Source of the DNA: Actinomadura sp. HBU206391
GTDB lineage: Bacteria; Actinomycetota; Actinomycetes; Streptosporangiales; Streptosporangiaceae
NCBI RefSeq assembly: GCF_014323665.1
Contig: NZ_JABVEB010000001.1
Coordinates: 372,001 to 436,000 of the forward strand
DNA: 64,000 nucleotides
Reading direction: 5' to 3'
The position numbers and the translations under genes are program-made. Under the pieces are notes generated by a model. It searched no databases, was not told where the DNA came from, and saw only the letters and a list, made by a program, of their open reading frames with translations. Shown in pieces: positions 24,738-32,737 of the stretch. The stretch's first letter is position 1; each line of letters opens with the position of its first letter.

Positions 24738-25694
24738 TCACCGCTCGAAGCGGCTGCGGCGCAGCTCCGCCAGCCGGGCCGCGAGGTCGCGAGGCTGCTC
24801 GAAGTCGACGAGGGCGAGCCAGCCGAGCCGGTCGATCTCGGCGGGCACACGGGCGCCCAGGATGCCGCCGACCATGGCGGCGACCGTGTCGGTGTCGCCG
24901 CCGAGCGATACGGCCAGGGGCAGTGCGGCGGCGAGGTCGGGCGCGGTGCGCACGACGTGCACGATCGCGGCGACGGTCTCGGCGGCGTCGAGGGTGACGC
25001 CTGCGGTGGGCGATCGCCAGGTGCCGGTCAGGGCCTCGCGTACGGCGGGCAGGTCGGCGTGGTGGCCCGTGACCCATTCGACCTCGGCCGCCGCTGCGGC
25101 CAGTACGGCGTCGATGTCGCACCCTTCGATCGCACTGGAGCCCATGGCCGTCACCACGCACGCGGCACCGATCGCCTGTGGCGCCTGGTGGGTGCCGATC
25201 GCCAGCGCATGGGTCAGCTCGCGCCGCAGCGCGGGATCGGTGGCCGGGGTGGTCCAGCCGACCGGCAGCATGCGCATCGCGGCGCCGTTGGTGGACCGCT
25301 GCCCCGGGTCGGGCTCGGGCAGGGATCCGGTCTCGCGGTAGTGCGCGAGCGCACGCCTTGTGGTCGGCCCGATGCCCTTGATCTCGTCGGCGGCGCCGGC
25401 GAGCCGGCTCATGAACTGCTCCGCCGTCGGGTCGCCGCCGGTGTCGGCCAGCAGCTCGGCGACCAGCAGCATCTGCGCGGTGTCGTCTGAGGTCGCGCCA
25501 CGCGGCCAGCCTCTGCGCGTTGCGGGCAGCTCGGGTACCTGCGCCGCATCGACGGCGCCTGGTTCGAGGCCCTCCCAAGGGACGCCGAGCGCGTCCCCCG
25601 CCGCGAACGCGCGCATCGCCGCGGCGATCCGAGCGGCCATCGGGAGGTGGACCTCTGGACTCTGTGGGCCGGAGCGGAGATCGTCGTGGGACAC
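24738..25694 (-). CDS. ADP-ribosylglycohydrolase (DraG/ARH family)
   Basis: A 318-residue hydrolase of the DraG/ARH fold. All metal-ligand motifs are visible: AAGDALG (first helix), SDDTAQML (the S/T-DDT motif), the middle RSTNGAAMRMLPVG, and SLGGDTDTVAAMVG (the G-G-D-T/S-D-T motif). Two magnesium ions bind these residues. Known members remove ADP-ribose from arginine or serine side chains, or from other acceptors, in the cytosol. No DraT-like ADP-ribosyltransferase gene is nearby. A GNAT gene follows on the same strand. Confidence 0.9.
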   Translation of the reverse strand: MSHDDLRSGPQSPEVHLPMAARIAAAMRAFAAGDALGVPWEGLEPGAVDAAQVPELPATRRGWPRGATSDDTAQMLLVAELLADTGGDPTAEQFMSRLAGAADEIKGIGPTTRRALAHYRETGSLPEPDPGQRSTNGAAMRMLPVGWTTPATDPALRRELTHALAIGTHQAPQAIGAACVVTAMGSSAIEGCDIDAVLAAAAAEVEWVTGHHADLPAVREALTGTWRSPTAGVTLDAAETVAAIVHVVRTAPDLAAALPLAVSLGGDTDTVAAMVGGILGARVPAEIDRLGWLALVDFEQPRDLAARLAELRRSRFER

Positions 25695-25855
25695 CGCCAG
25701 ATCGTAGTGCGGAAGATCGAGATCCGTCAGCGACCCGACCCCGTGGTTGGCGGTAATACGAATTGGCGGGTACGGATGAGAGCCAATAACCTGCGCAGGC
25801 GGTTCGCCGGCGTCTGATGCCGGTGATCGCCACCCGTGTCATAGGAGGGCTGTTC

Positions 25856-26686
25856 GTGGCAGAGATCGCGGTCACCGGCGTCACCGGGAACCTCGGGCGC
25901 ATCGTCATCGAGGATCTGTTCACCCGGGTCGGCCCCGCCCACCTGATCGCGGTCGCGCGTACGCCGGGCAAGGCCGCCGACCTGACCGAGCGCGGGCTCG
26001 AGGTACGGCACGGCGACTACGATGACGCCGGCTCACTGGACAGGGCGCTCGCCGGGGTGCGGACACTGCTCCTTGTATCGAGCCCCGACCTGGCTCCCGG
26101 CGTACGGGTCGCACAGCACCGAACCGTGATCGCCGCCGCCGCCAGGGCGGGTGTACGGCGCCTCGTCTACACCAGCGGCATCGGTGCCGGTGACGGCCAG
26201 GCCTTCGCAGGAGATCACACTGCCACCGAGCGGGCGCTCGGCGAGTCCGGGCTCAGCTACACGGTGTTGCGCAACGCCCTGTACTCCGAGGCCTTCATCG
26301 GTACGGCGCTGGCCCAGGCGAGCCGGACCGGTGAGGTCACCTCCGCCACTGAGGGCCGGACTCTCAACACCGCCAGGCTCCGCGATCTCGCGTTGGCGGC
26401 GAGCGCCGCGCTCACCGGCGCCGAACATGACAACGCCACCTACGAACTCCGCGGGCCGTCGTGGACCTACGCCGACCTCACCGAGACCCTGGCCGATGTC
26501 CTCGGCAGGCCCGTGGCCCACCGGGAGGTCACCGACGCCGAGGCCGGCTGGCTCGGCGCCGTGTTCCCACTGGTGCGCGCCGGCGCCCTCACCGGCACCG
26601 GCCCGGACCTGGAACGACTGCTCGGACGGCCGGCCACCGGCCTTCACGACACCGTCACCGCGCTCATCGAGCGACAGGCAGGCTGA
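25856..26686 (+). CDS. NmrA-like NAD(P)-binding reductase (QorB type)
   Basis: A 276-residue atypical short-chain dehydrogenase. The Rossmann start is AVTGVTGNLGRIVIEDL (G-x-x-G-x-x-G), followed by ARTPGKAADL for the dinucleotide and LVYTSGIGAG, then YTVLRNALYSEAFI. This matches NmrA/QorB-like quinone reductases, which bind NAD(P)H in the cytosol. I start at the GTG at 25856 because ATAGGAGGG precedes it by six bases; an upstream in-frame ATG-type start has no such site. A regulator gene is not adjacent. Confidence 0.87.
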   Translation: MAEIAVTGVTGNLGRIVIEDLFTRVGPAHLIAVARTPGKAADLTERGLEVRHGDYDDAGSLDRALAGVRTLLLVSSPDLAPGVRVAQHRTVIAAAARAGVRRLVYTSGIGAGDGQAFAGDHTATERALGESGLSYTVLRNALYSEAFIGTALAQASRTGEVTSATEGRTLNTARLRDLALAASAALTGAEHDNATYELRGPSWTYADLTETLADVLGRPVAHREVTDAEAGWLGAVFPLVRAGALTGTGPDLERLLGRPATGLHDTVTALIERQAG

Positions 26687-26732
26687 GCCCCGCCAGACGG
26701 CCGTCACCGGGTGTGGGGGCGCCGGTTTTAGA

Positions 26733-26774
26733 CCGACGCGTTCAGGCCGACGCGTTCAGGCCAGCCCGTTCAGG
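26733..26774. repeat. 14-bp tandem repeat, three copies
   Basis: CCGACGCGTTCAGG occurs at 26733 and 26747, followed by the variant CCAGCCCGTTCAGG at 26761. The second copy contains the stop codon of the small membrane-protein gene on the minus strand. It looks like slippage duplication at the 3' end of that gene. Confidence 0.8.
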
Positions 26775-26903
26775 GCCACGAGCGCGAGGACCATGACGTC
26801 CAGCGAGATCATCGTGATCGGATCCCGCACCTTCAGCCGGCTGATGATCGCGCCGATCACGAGAGCGGCCAGGCCGAGAGAGCACGATGGTCACGTTGTT
26901 CAT
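26756..26903 (-). pseudogene. Small membrane-protein gene with a one-base frameshift
   Basis: On the minus strand an ATG at 26903, preceded by GAAGGA, opens MNNVTIVL. One base later out of frame the sense continues as LGLAALVIGAIISRLKVRDP and then ITMISLDVMVLALVALNGLA before a TGA. Together they would make a protein of about 48 residues with two membrane helices around a short basic loop. The change lies in GTGCTCTCTCGG, a CT run prone to slippage, so either a real frameshift mutation or a sequencing error is possible. I know no function. A small conserved membrane gene of this kind is easily missed by gene callers. Confidence 0.55.
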
Positions 26904-26994
26904 CGGCGTCCTTCAGTTGTCGACGGATTCATGAGCAGGCGGGCTCAGCGTGCCACATCCGAGAATGTCAGTGCCGCTCACTACGCTGTCGAAG

Positions 26995-27043
26995 ACACCA
27001 CATGTTGTACCCGGAGCTATTGAACAGCCCCACAGATTGTGGG
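26995..27043. promoter_or_regulatory. Two palindromes resembling NrdR boxes upstream of the TSCPD gene
   Basis: ACACCACATGTTGTAC (26995-27010) fits the core C-n-A-n-A-T-n-T-n-G of the general NrdR-box consensus. CCCACAGATTGTGGG (27029-27043) is a perfect palindrome with six-base arms and the same CCACA/TGTGG ends but an odd centre. The centres are about 33 bases apart, close to three helix turns, and the second palindrome ends 16 bases before the ATG. NrdR represses ribonucleotide-reductase genes through paired boxes. Regulation is inferred. Confidence 0.45.
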
Positions 27044-27059
27044 CGTTATGGAGGCGAAG

Positions 27060-27533
27060 ATGGCGGAGACGGCGATCCCACAGCAGCTGTCCCAGCGGCG
27101 CGACGGCCACACCACCTCCGTCACCATCGGCGGCGAACGCTTCCACCTGACCACCAACGGACGCGACGACGACGGCCTCGGCGAGGTGTCCATCCAGTGG
27201 GGCGAACACGAGACCGCCGGCGCCCACCTGATGGACGTCTACGCCGCCGCGCTGTCGCTCGGTCTGCGGCACGGTGTGCCGCTCACCGACCTCGTCGGCC
27301 ACGGCATCGACCTGTACTTCGCACCGAACGGCCACACCGACGACCCCGAGATCCCTCGTGTCCGGTCCGTCGCCGATTGGATGGCCCGCCGCCTGGCCAT
27401 CGACTGGCTTTCGCACGAGGAGCGCGCCGACCTGGGGATCTACACGCTCGATGAGCGTGTCGAGCAGGCCGCGGACTGGTTGACCGTGGAGGACGCCTCG
27501 GTTCCGGCCCCTCGGGCCGGGCTGCCGACGTGA
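27060..27533 (+). CDS. Stand-alone TSCPD-domain protein (ribonucleotide reductase tail-like)
   Basis: A 157-residue protein that resembles only the C-terminal part of class II ribonucleotide reductase NrdJ. Residues about 40-75 are TSCPD-like (GEVSIQWGEHETAGAHLMD, then LSLGLRHGVPLTDLV), and the rest follows the NrdJ tail: YFAPNGHTDDPEIPRVRSVA, then DWMARRLAIDWLSHEERADL. The glycyl/cysteine catalytic barrel is absent, so it cannot be a reductase by itself. I start at the ATG at 27060 because GGAGG lies five bases before it. Such proteins may regulate or bind the reductase or a metal; this is unproven. NrdR-box-like palindromes lie upstream. Confidence 0.82.
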   Translation: MAETAIPQQLSQRRDGHTTSVTIGGERFHLTTNGRDDDGLGEVSIQWGEHETAGAHLMDVYAAALSLGLRHGVPLTDLVGHGIDLYFAPNGHTDDPEIPRVRSVADWMARRLAIDWLSHEERADLGIYTLDERVEQAADWLTVEDASVPAPRAGLPT

Positions 27534-27570
27534 CCGCGTTCGCCGAAGACGCGCCCTCGGCCGGTACGCC

Positions 27571-27787
27571 TCAGGCCTCCGGGAACATGTAGTCGGTCGT
27601 GATGCGGTCGTCCTCGTCGAGGACCAGGAACTCCAGACCGCCGCCCGCCGCTTCGCCGCCGTCGATGGTCACCATCTCCCAGTTGAACTTGACGACGTCC
27701 TTCAGGCGCGCGGCGTCGCCCCGCGCCCGGCTCGGTCCAGAGCGCGATGTAGCGGCCGACCAGGTCGCGCGGGTCGGTGTTCGTCAT
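27571..27787 (-). pseudogene. SnoaL-like gene with internal deletion and frameshift
   Basis: From an ATG with a good ribosome site (GAGGAGAGACC) the frame reads MTNTDPRDLVGRYIALWTEP, the start of a SnoaL/NTF2-like protein. It then changes frame within GAGCCGGGCGCGGGGCGA and continues as DAARLKDVVKFNWEMVTIDG and ends LDEDDRITTDYMFPEA. Both ends are those of a protein of about 130-150 residues, but only some 70 codons are left, so a middle segment is missing. It is most likely a dead remnant. Confidence 0.7.
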
Positions 27788-27947
27788 GGTCTCTCCTCGG
27801 AGGGTGCGCTCAGGTCGCCTGCACATCGTGCGAGCCGGCACGTCGCGGAACAATCCCCGGAGGGAATCGCGGGTCTCGCCGAGGGGCGGCCATGGTCGGC
27901 CGGCCCGCCCTGGACGCCTCGGGCACGGTACAGCGCGCAGGACGTGC

Positions 27948-29393
27948 TCAGGACGTGCTCAGCCGGGCCTTCGGCTGTTGCGCGGCGAACTGCGCGGCGA
28001 CCCTGTCGGCGGTGTGCCTCGCCCGCGGGCCGGTGGTGAGGAGGCCGAGGGCGAACACGGCGACGCCGCAGCCGCTCATGATCCACCAGGCCAGATGGCT
28101 GGCGGAGGCGAAGCCCGTGGCGAGTGGGCCGGTGATGCGCGAGGTGACCACCGATCCGAGGACGGCCACGCCGAGTGCGGCGCCGATCTGGCGGCTGGTG
28201 GACGCGGTCGCAGCCGCGACACCTGCCTGTGACCTGGGCATGCCCGACATAGCGGTGTTGGTGATCGGGGCGTTGAGCAGCCCGAATCCGATGCCGAAGA
28301 TCACGTATATCCCGATCAGCAGCCCGATCGAGGTGTCATCGGTCATCCTCGCGAGGAGCGCCCCACTGACCGCGATGCCCGTACCGGCCCCCAGGAGCGA
28401 CGGTCGCGCACCGCGGGCCGCGACGATCCGCCCCGACAGCGGGGCGAACAGGGCTGTCATGGCCGCCATCGGCAGGGTCAGCAACCCGGCGTCCAGGGGC
28501 GACAGCCGCCGGACCTCCTGCAAGTAGATCGAGTTGAGGAACACGAAACCGGCCAGCGCCGAGAACCCGATGATCGCGATCAGCACCGCTCCCGAGAAGG
28601 GCACGCTCGTGAAGAACCGGAGGTCGATCAGTGGTTCGGCACGCCGCCGTTCGTAGAACGCGATGCCGGCCAGGGCGCCGACGGCGACGATGAAGCATCC
28701 GGCGATCCGCGGCGACGCCCAACCCGCGGCCGGGCCCTCGATGATCCCGTACGTCAGGCCGCCCAGCAGGAGCATCACCAGCACCTGGCCGGCCGGGTCG
28801 ATCCGGCGTGCCAGCGACGCCCGCGACTCCGGTACGTACAGCGCGACCAAGGCCACCGCGGCGATGCAGATGGGAACGTTGATCCAGAAGATCGACCGCC
28901 AGCCGATCGAGTGGACGAGCGCGCCCCCGATCACCGGGCCCAGCGCCATGCTCAGACCGACGACGCCGCCCCAGATCCCGATCGCCCGAGCCCGTTCCTT
29001 CGGGGCGGTGAAGGTGTTGGTGATGATCGACATGGCCACCGGATTCAGCATCGACCCGCCGATCGCCTGCACCGCCCGAAAGACGATCAGTAGCTCGATG
29101 TTCGGCGCCAGGCTGCACAGCAGTGAGCCCAGACCGAACAGCACCAGGCCGGTCTGAAAGACACGGCGCCGGCCGATCCGGTCGGCGGTCGACCCGGAGA
29201 GCATCAGCAGGCCCGCCACGACGAGCGTGTAGGCGTCGATCGTCCACTGCAGACCGGCCACCGACGCGTCCAGGTCGCGCCGGATCGACGGCAGCGCCAG
29301 GTTCACGATCGTGTTGTCCAGCCCGACGACGAACAGGCTGATGCAGCAGATCGTGAGTACGAGCAACCTGCGTCGGTGGCTTAGTTCGATCAC
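27948..29393 (-). CDS. DHA2-family (14-helix) MFS drug exporter
   Basis: A 481-residue exporter of the EmrB/QacA group. The first helix holds the DHA2 signature VVGLDNTIVNLALPSIRRDL; motif A GSTADRIGRRRVFQTG and motif C region GLSMALGPVIGGALV follow, and fourteen hydrophobic segments can be counted. Family members pump cationic or lipophilic drugs out of the cell using the proton gradient. The frame opens with TTG at 29405, but GGGGAG lies four bases before the GTG at 29393, which I take as start. The upstream stretch holds the palindrome GTTATAAC. No regulator gene is adjacent. Confidence 0.9.
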   Translation of the reverse strand: MIELSHRRRLLVLTICCISLFVVGLDNTIVNLALPSIRRDLDASVAGLQWTIDAYTLVVAGLLMLSGSTADRIGRRRVFQTGLVLFGLGSLLCSLAPNIELLIVFRAVQAIGGSMLNPVAMSIITNTFTAPKERARAIGIWGGVVGLSMALGPVIGGALVHSIGWRSIFWINVPICIAAVALVALYVPESRASLARRIDPAGQVLVMLLLGGLTYGIIEGPAAGWASPRIAGCFIVAVGALAGIAFYERRRAEPLIDLRFFTSVPFSGAVLIAIIGFSALAGFVFLNSIYLQEVRRLSPLDAGLLTLPMAAMTALFAPLSGRIVAARGARPSLLGAGTGIAVSGALLARMTDDTSIGLLIGIYVIFGIGFGLLNAPITNTAMSGMPRSQAGVAAATASTSRQIGAALGVAVLGSVVTSRITGPLATGFASASHLAWWIMSGCGVAVFALGLLTTGPRARHTADRVAAQFAAQQPKARLSTS

Positions 29394-29484
29394 GCAGCTC
29401 CCCAAAGCCGTAGTTAGCGGCCTTTTGCCACGTTATAACCGGCTTGCCGTAATCCATGGCCATGGTGGCGGTGAGCCCGCTCAC

Positions 29485-29589
29485 TCAGGCCGGGACGGTC
29501 ACCGGCCGCTGTCGGGCCGCGCCAATGACCCGCAGGGCCCACAGGACCTGCCGAAGGAACTCCCGGAGCCGGCGCTCGCGGTCCTCCTC
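29485..29589 (-). pseudogene. Short coding relic (C-terminal fragment)
   Basis: A frame from 29589 to a TGA at 29485 has strongly biased third positions and reads EEDRERRLREFLRQVLWALR, then VIGAARQRPVTVPA. It has no start codon and differs in frame from the toxin relic that abuts it. It looks like the tail of a lost gene whose front was replaced. The family is unknown. Confidence 0.35.
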
Positions 29590-29599
29590 GCCAGATTCC

Positions 29600-29826
29600 G
29601 CTTAGAAAGAGGGGAATGGCCCGGCCGAATGCGCGCCGGTCCAGGCCGTTGTCCCAGTCGTTTCCGATGTCCTTGGTGGACTCGTCCCAGATGGCCTTGA
29701 CGGTATCGACAGGATTGGTGGTGACGAGACTGCCCCACCCTGCCCAGGTCTCGTTGAACCGCGCCTGCCCACAGCGGATATAGCCGTGCACGCCAGCTGA
29801 TCCACCCCATCGACGACGCCGTTGTA
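29600..29826 (-). pseudogene. Relic of a polymorphic-toxin pre-toxin region
   Basis: Two frames together give YNGVVDGVDQLACTAISAV (29826 to about 29770) and, after a shift, FNETWAGWGSLVTTNPVDTV followed by WDESTKDIGNDWDNG and RAFGRAIPLF (29758-29600). The pattern of tryptophans with an R-A-F/I-G-R ending resembles the pre-toxin segment that precedes the C-terminal toxin in large actinomycete polymorphic toxins. Neither the N-terminal export part nor a toxin domain remains. No immunity gene is visible next to it. Confidence 0.45.
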
Positions 29827-30069
29827 GGCGTCGACACCGCGGCAGCATAATCAAATTCCAATTGACCGCGTAGGGCTTAAAGGCCCAAAATTGACGCATA
29901 ACACGGAGTGATCAATGCCGGACTTTCGGTTACGGGAGCGAGCATCCCAATTGAAGACCGACTCATCTCCCGCCGGCTCCCACCCGTGGGAATGACGTGG
30001 GAGCCGGGATGTCCAGATCGAGATCCGGTGGGAACGCCGGCGGGGCGGGTGAGCCGACCGGATGGAAGG

Positions 30070-30612
30070 TCAGCGCCCGTACCCGAACTCGATGATGCGT
30101 CTGGCCGCCTGCGTGTACATCTCCTGGCCGCCGGGTACCAGCGTGCCGAGGCCGTCGACGTACCGGTTGTACATGGAGAAGGCCGCCGCGATCAGCACGG
30201 TGTCGTGAATCTCGACGTCGGTGGCGCCCTCGGCACGGGCCGCCGAGACGAGTTCGATAGTGACCTTGCGCCCGTCGTCGCGTACGACGGCGGCGATGCG
30301 CAGCAGCGCGCGCAGCTTCGCCGAGACGGGCGCGGAGTCGAGATCGCCGACCACCTGGTCGACCAGGGTCGGGTCGGAGTCGAGTTGCGCGGTGGCCGAG
30401 GCCGAGTGCGAGGCGTAGCAGAAGTCGCACTCGTTCAGCCCGGAGACATATGCGGCGATCAGCTCACGCTCGCCCGGGGTCAGCGAATGAGGCCCGCGCA
30501 GCAGCACCTCGGCCAGCTCCATGAGCGGCCTGGCGGTCTCAGGCCGGAATTTCAGCAGACCGGTGATGCCAGGATTCATCTGTTCGTTCACACCGAGGTT
30601 GATATGCGCCAT
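30070..30612 (-). CDS. AhpD-like / carboxymuconolactone decarboxylase-family peroxidase-related protein
   Basis: A 180-residue protein of the AhpD-like fold. The redox motif is NECDFCYASHS (C-x-x-C-x3-H), the disulfide and proton-relay site of the family. The C-terminal part (VEIHDTVLIAAAFSMYNRYVDG) matches uncharacterised peroxidase-related enzymes. Members reduce peroxides or thiols in the cytosol, usually as oligomers. The ATG start gives MAHINLGVNEQMNPG. The next gene upstream, a methyltransferase, has its stop 64 bases before this start and the same strand, so a shared transcript is possible. Confidence 0.87.
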   Translation of the reverse strand: MAHINLGVNEQMNPGITGLLKFRPETARPLMELAEVLLRGPHSLTPGERELIAAYVSGLNECDFCYASHSASATAQLDSDPTLVDQVVGDLDSAPVSAKLRALLRIAAVVRDDGRKVTIELVSAARAEGATDVEIHDTVLIAAAFSMYNRYVDGLGTLVPGGQEMYTQAARRIIEFGYGR

Positions 30613-30675
30613 GTCCCCATCCTTCCGTGAATCGCCAGCCGTCGGTCACGGTATCGCTCCGTGAATCGGAAGGCC

Positions 30676-31497
30676 CTAAGGCTTTCTCGCGACTCCGCAG
30701 AAGGTCATGACCTCGGCGGGCGTACCCCAGGGGTTGGGTTCGGGCCGCCAATGCGGGCAGGACACGACGCCGGGCTCGACCAGTTCCAGTCCGTCGAAGA
30801 ACTTCGCGATCTCGCTCTGGCTGCGGCCCTTTATCGGGGTGGGGATCCCGCTGTCGTTGTAGGCGCGCACCGCCGTCCGCGTCGGCTCGGCGTCGATGCA
30901 GGCGTGCGCCAGCACCAGATGGCTGCCGGACGGCAGGGCGGCCAGTAGCCGCCGTACGATCTCGTAGGCCTCCTCGTCGTCGGTGACGAGATGCATGACG
31001 GCGAGCAGCATGAGCGCGACCGGTTCGGAGAAGTCCAACGTCCTGGCGGCGGCGTCCAGGATCTTCTCGGGGTCGCGCAGATCAGCGTCGAGGTAGTCGG
31101 TCGCACCCTCGGGCGTGCTCCTGAGCAGGGCGCGGGCATGGGCCAGCACCAGGGGATCGTTATCGACGTACACGACCCGTGACTCCGGGGCGACGCGCTG
31201 CGCCACTTCGTGGGTGTTGTCCATGGTGGGCAGCCCGGTGCCGATGTCGAGGTACTGGCGAATGCCCTCCTGCCCACCCACGTATCGCACGGCGCGGCTG
31301 AGGAACGCCCGGTCCGCGCGCGCGGAGTCGACGATCCCGGGCACCAGCGCCGCCACCTTGTCCCCGAGCATCCGATCGGCCTTGTAGCAGTCCTTGCCAC
31401 CGAGCCAGTAGTTCCATACGCGCGCGGAGTGCGGTCTGCCGGTGTCGAGGCCGCGGATCGGCGAGGAGTCGGAAGGGTCGATGCCGTGGTGCTCCAT
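30676..31497 (-). CDS. DUF574-family SAM-dependent methyltransferase
   Basis: A 273-residue methyltransferase of the actinomycete DUF574 family. The N-terminal signature is RPHSARVWNYWLGGKDCYKAD; the SAM-binding loop is QYLDIGTGLPTMDNTHEVAQ, the acidic residue binding ribose lies in VVYVDNDPLVLAHARAL, and DADLRDPEKIL follows. The family is widespread in actinomycetes in many copies with unknown substrates. I start at the ATG giving MEHHGID; a start nine bases earlier is possible. Probably cytosolic. Confidence 0.9.
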   Translation of the reverse strand: MEHHGIDPSDSSPIRGLDTGRPHSARVWNYWLGGKDCYKADRMLGDKVAALVPGIVDSARADRAFLSRAVRYVGGQEGIRQYLDIGTGLPTMDNTHEVAQRVAPESRVVYVDNDPLVLAHARALLRSTPEGATDYLDADLRDPEKILDAAARTLDFSEPVALMLLAVMHLVTDDEEAYEIVRRLLAALPSGSHLVLAHACIDAEPTRTAVRAYNDSGIPTPIKGRSQSEIAKFFDGLELVEPGVVSCPHWRPEPNPWGTPAEVMTFCGVARKP

Positions 31498-31561
31498 GAA
31501 GAGCATCTTGCATGATCATTCGGGCTGCGCCGGCCAATGTGACGGGGGTCTCAACAAGGAC

Positions 31562-32659
31562 TCAGCCTCGAGCCTGGGTTCGGGTGAGGGCGATCTCGGC
31601 GCGGACGACTTCGAGCAGCCGCCCGATCCAGTTGTGGCCGTGCTCCCCGTAGCGTTCCCAGTAGCGGGTCCCGACGCCGGTGAAGCAGATGAGCACGGCG
31701 TCGCCGGTCTCCAGAAGTCGGTCGGCGAGTTCGGGGTGCTGGGCGAATTTGGCCCGAAGAAGGTCGGCCATGACCGCCGGCCGAACGGCCGACCAGTCCT
31801 CGCGCCGGGGTGCGTCCTCGGCGAGCCGTTGAGCATCGTGGACACGGCCGGCCTCCCGGATGCGCGTCGCGAGATCGGCGTCGATGGTCGACCGCGCCCA
31901 GTAGGCGTGCATCGCCGTCGGATAGGTCAGCCCTTCGATGTCCACGGGGTGCGGGCTGGCGGGTGAGAGCCACTGCAACTCGTCGGCGTTGCCGAACATG
32001 ACGGTGCGGCGTTCACCCGGCGGCCGTTCGGGGTCGTCCCAACGGCGCCGCACCTCGGGCGACCTTGCGCGCCTGTTCTCCTGTACGTACTCCCGGGCCC
32101 ATGCGCGATCCTCCGCCGTCACCGGATCGGCGTCGCCGCCGTAAAGCGACTCCCCTTCGGGGGTCATCAGCGTCAGCAGGGGAATGTCCCGATTGTCCAT
32201 GTCGCCGAGAAAGATGCGCAGATGCTCGGGTACGGCGTCGTACGCAGCACGCAGTGCGGTGCGGTTCCGTTCGGTGGGCTCGTCCACGAACGTCTCGGCC
32301 GCGGCGAGACAACGGTCCTCCGAGGTGGGCCGGTCGTTCAACCGCTCGATGTCGTCGGCTACCTCGGCGATCAGGTCGTCCGCTTCGACCCAGCCTCGGG
32401 GGCTGGTCATGGTCCAGCCGGCGACTCCGTGCGCGCTCGCGTCGGCGCCGTCCTCGAACTCGGTGGCGACCCAGCCGGAACGCACCTTGTGCGCGAACTC
32501 CTCGAAGGGCACCAGCCCCCAGCAGTCCACCATCCCGTCCGCGTAGATCTTCAGATCGGTGAAGAAGTAGCGGCCTCCGTTGCGGATGAACGCGTGCCGC
32601 CAGCAACCCTCGACCCGGACGCCGTCAACGTCCCGCCAGGTGCGATCCCACGATGCCAT
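31562..32659 (-). CDS. NADAR-domain protein with an extra N-terminal domain
   Basis: A 365-residue protein. The first 200 residues form a separate mixed alpha/beta part (WRDVDGVRVEGCWRHAFIR, VDCWGLVPFEEFAHKVRSG). The C-terminal 145 residues are a NADAR/YbiA-like domain: MFGNADELQWLSP, GLTYPTAMHAYWARS, VMADLLRAKFAQHPELADRL and RYWERYGEHGHNWIGRLLE, with the conserved Glu/Trp/Asn-type residues near the end. NADAR proteins hydrolyse ADP-ribose linked to guanine or related N-glycosidic bonds. The ATG opening MASWDRTW is used; another ATG lies nine bases upstream. Confidence 0.85.
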   Translation of the reverse strand: MASWDRTWRDVDGVRVEGCWRHAFIRNGGRYFFTDLKIYADGMVDCWGLVPFEEFAHKVRSGWVATEFEDGADASAHGVAGWTMTSPRGWVEADDLIAEVADDIERLNDRPTSEDRCLAAAETFVDEPTERNRTALRAAYDAVPEHLRIFLGDMDNRDIPLLTLMTPEGESLYGGDADPVTAEDRAWAREYVQENRRARSPEVRRRWDDPERPPGERRTVMFGNADELQWLSPASPHPVDIEGLTYPTAMHAYWARSTIDADLATRIREAGRVHDAQRLAEDAPRREDWSAVRPAVMADLLRAKFAQHPELADRLLETGDAVLICFTGVGTRYWERYGEHGHNWIGRLLEVVRAEIALTRTQARG

Positions 32660-32737
32660 GCGGATCATTCTGACGAACTCGGGCAGGCGGCGGATGTGAT
32701 CAACAAGGAACGGGGCGGCGCCTTAGTCTTGGGCGCC

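Larger units (their letters stand above)
29394..30069. other. Relic-bearing stretch without an intact gene
   Basis: These 676 bases hold two degraded coding fragments on the minus strand (listed separately) and the probable promoter of the DHA2 exporter near 29395-29460 (GTTATAAC at about 29432). From 29830 to 30069 I see nothing beyond short frames with unusual codon use. Local GC falls near 29840-29930, which suggests foreign or decayed DNA. Confidence 0.5.
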
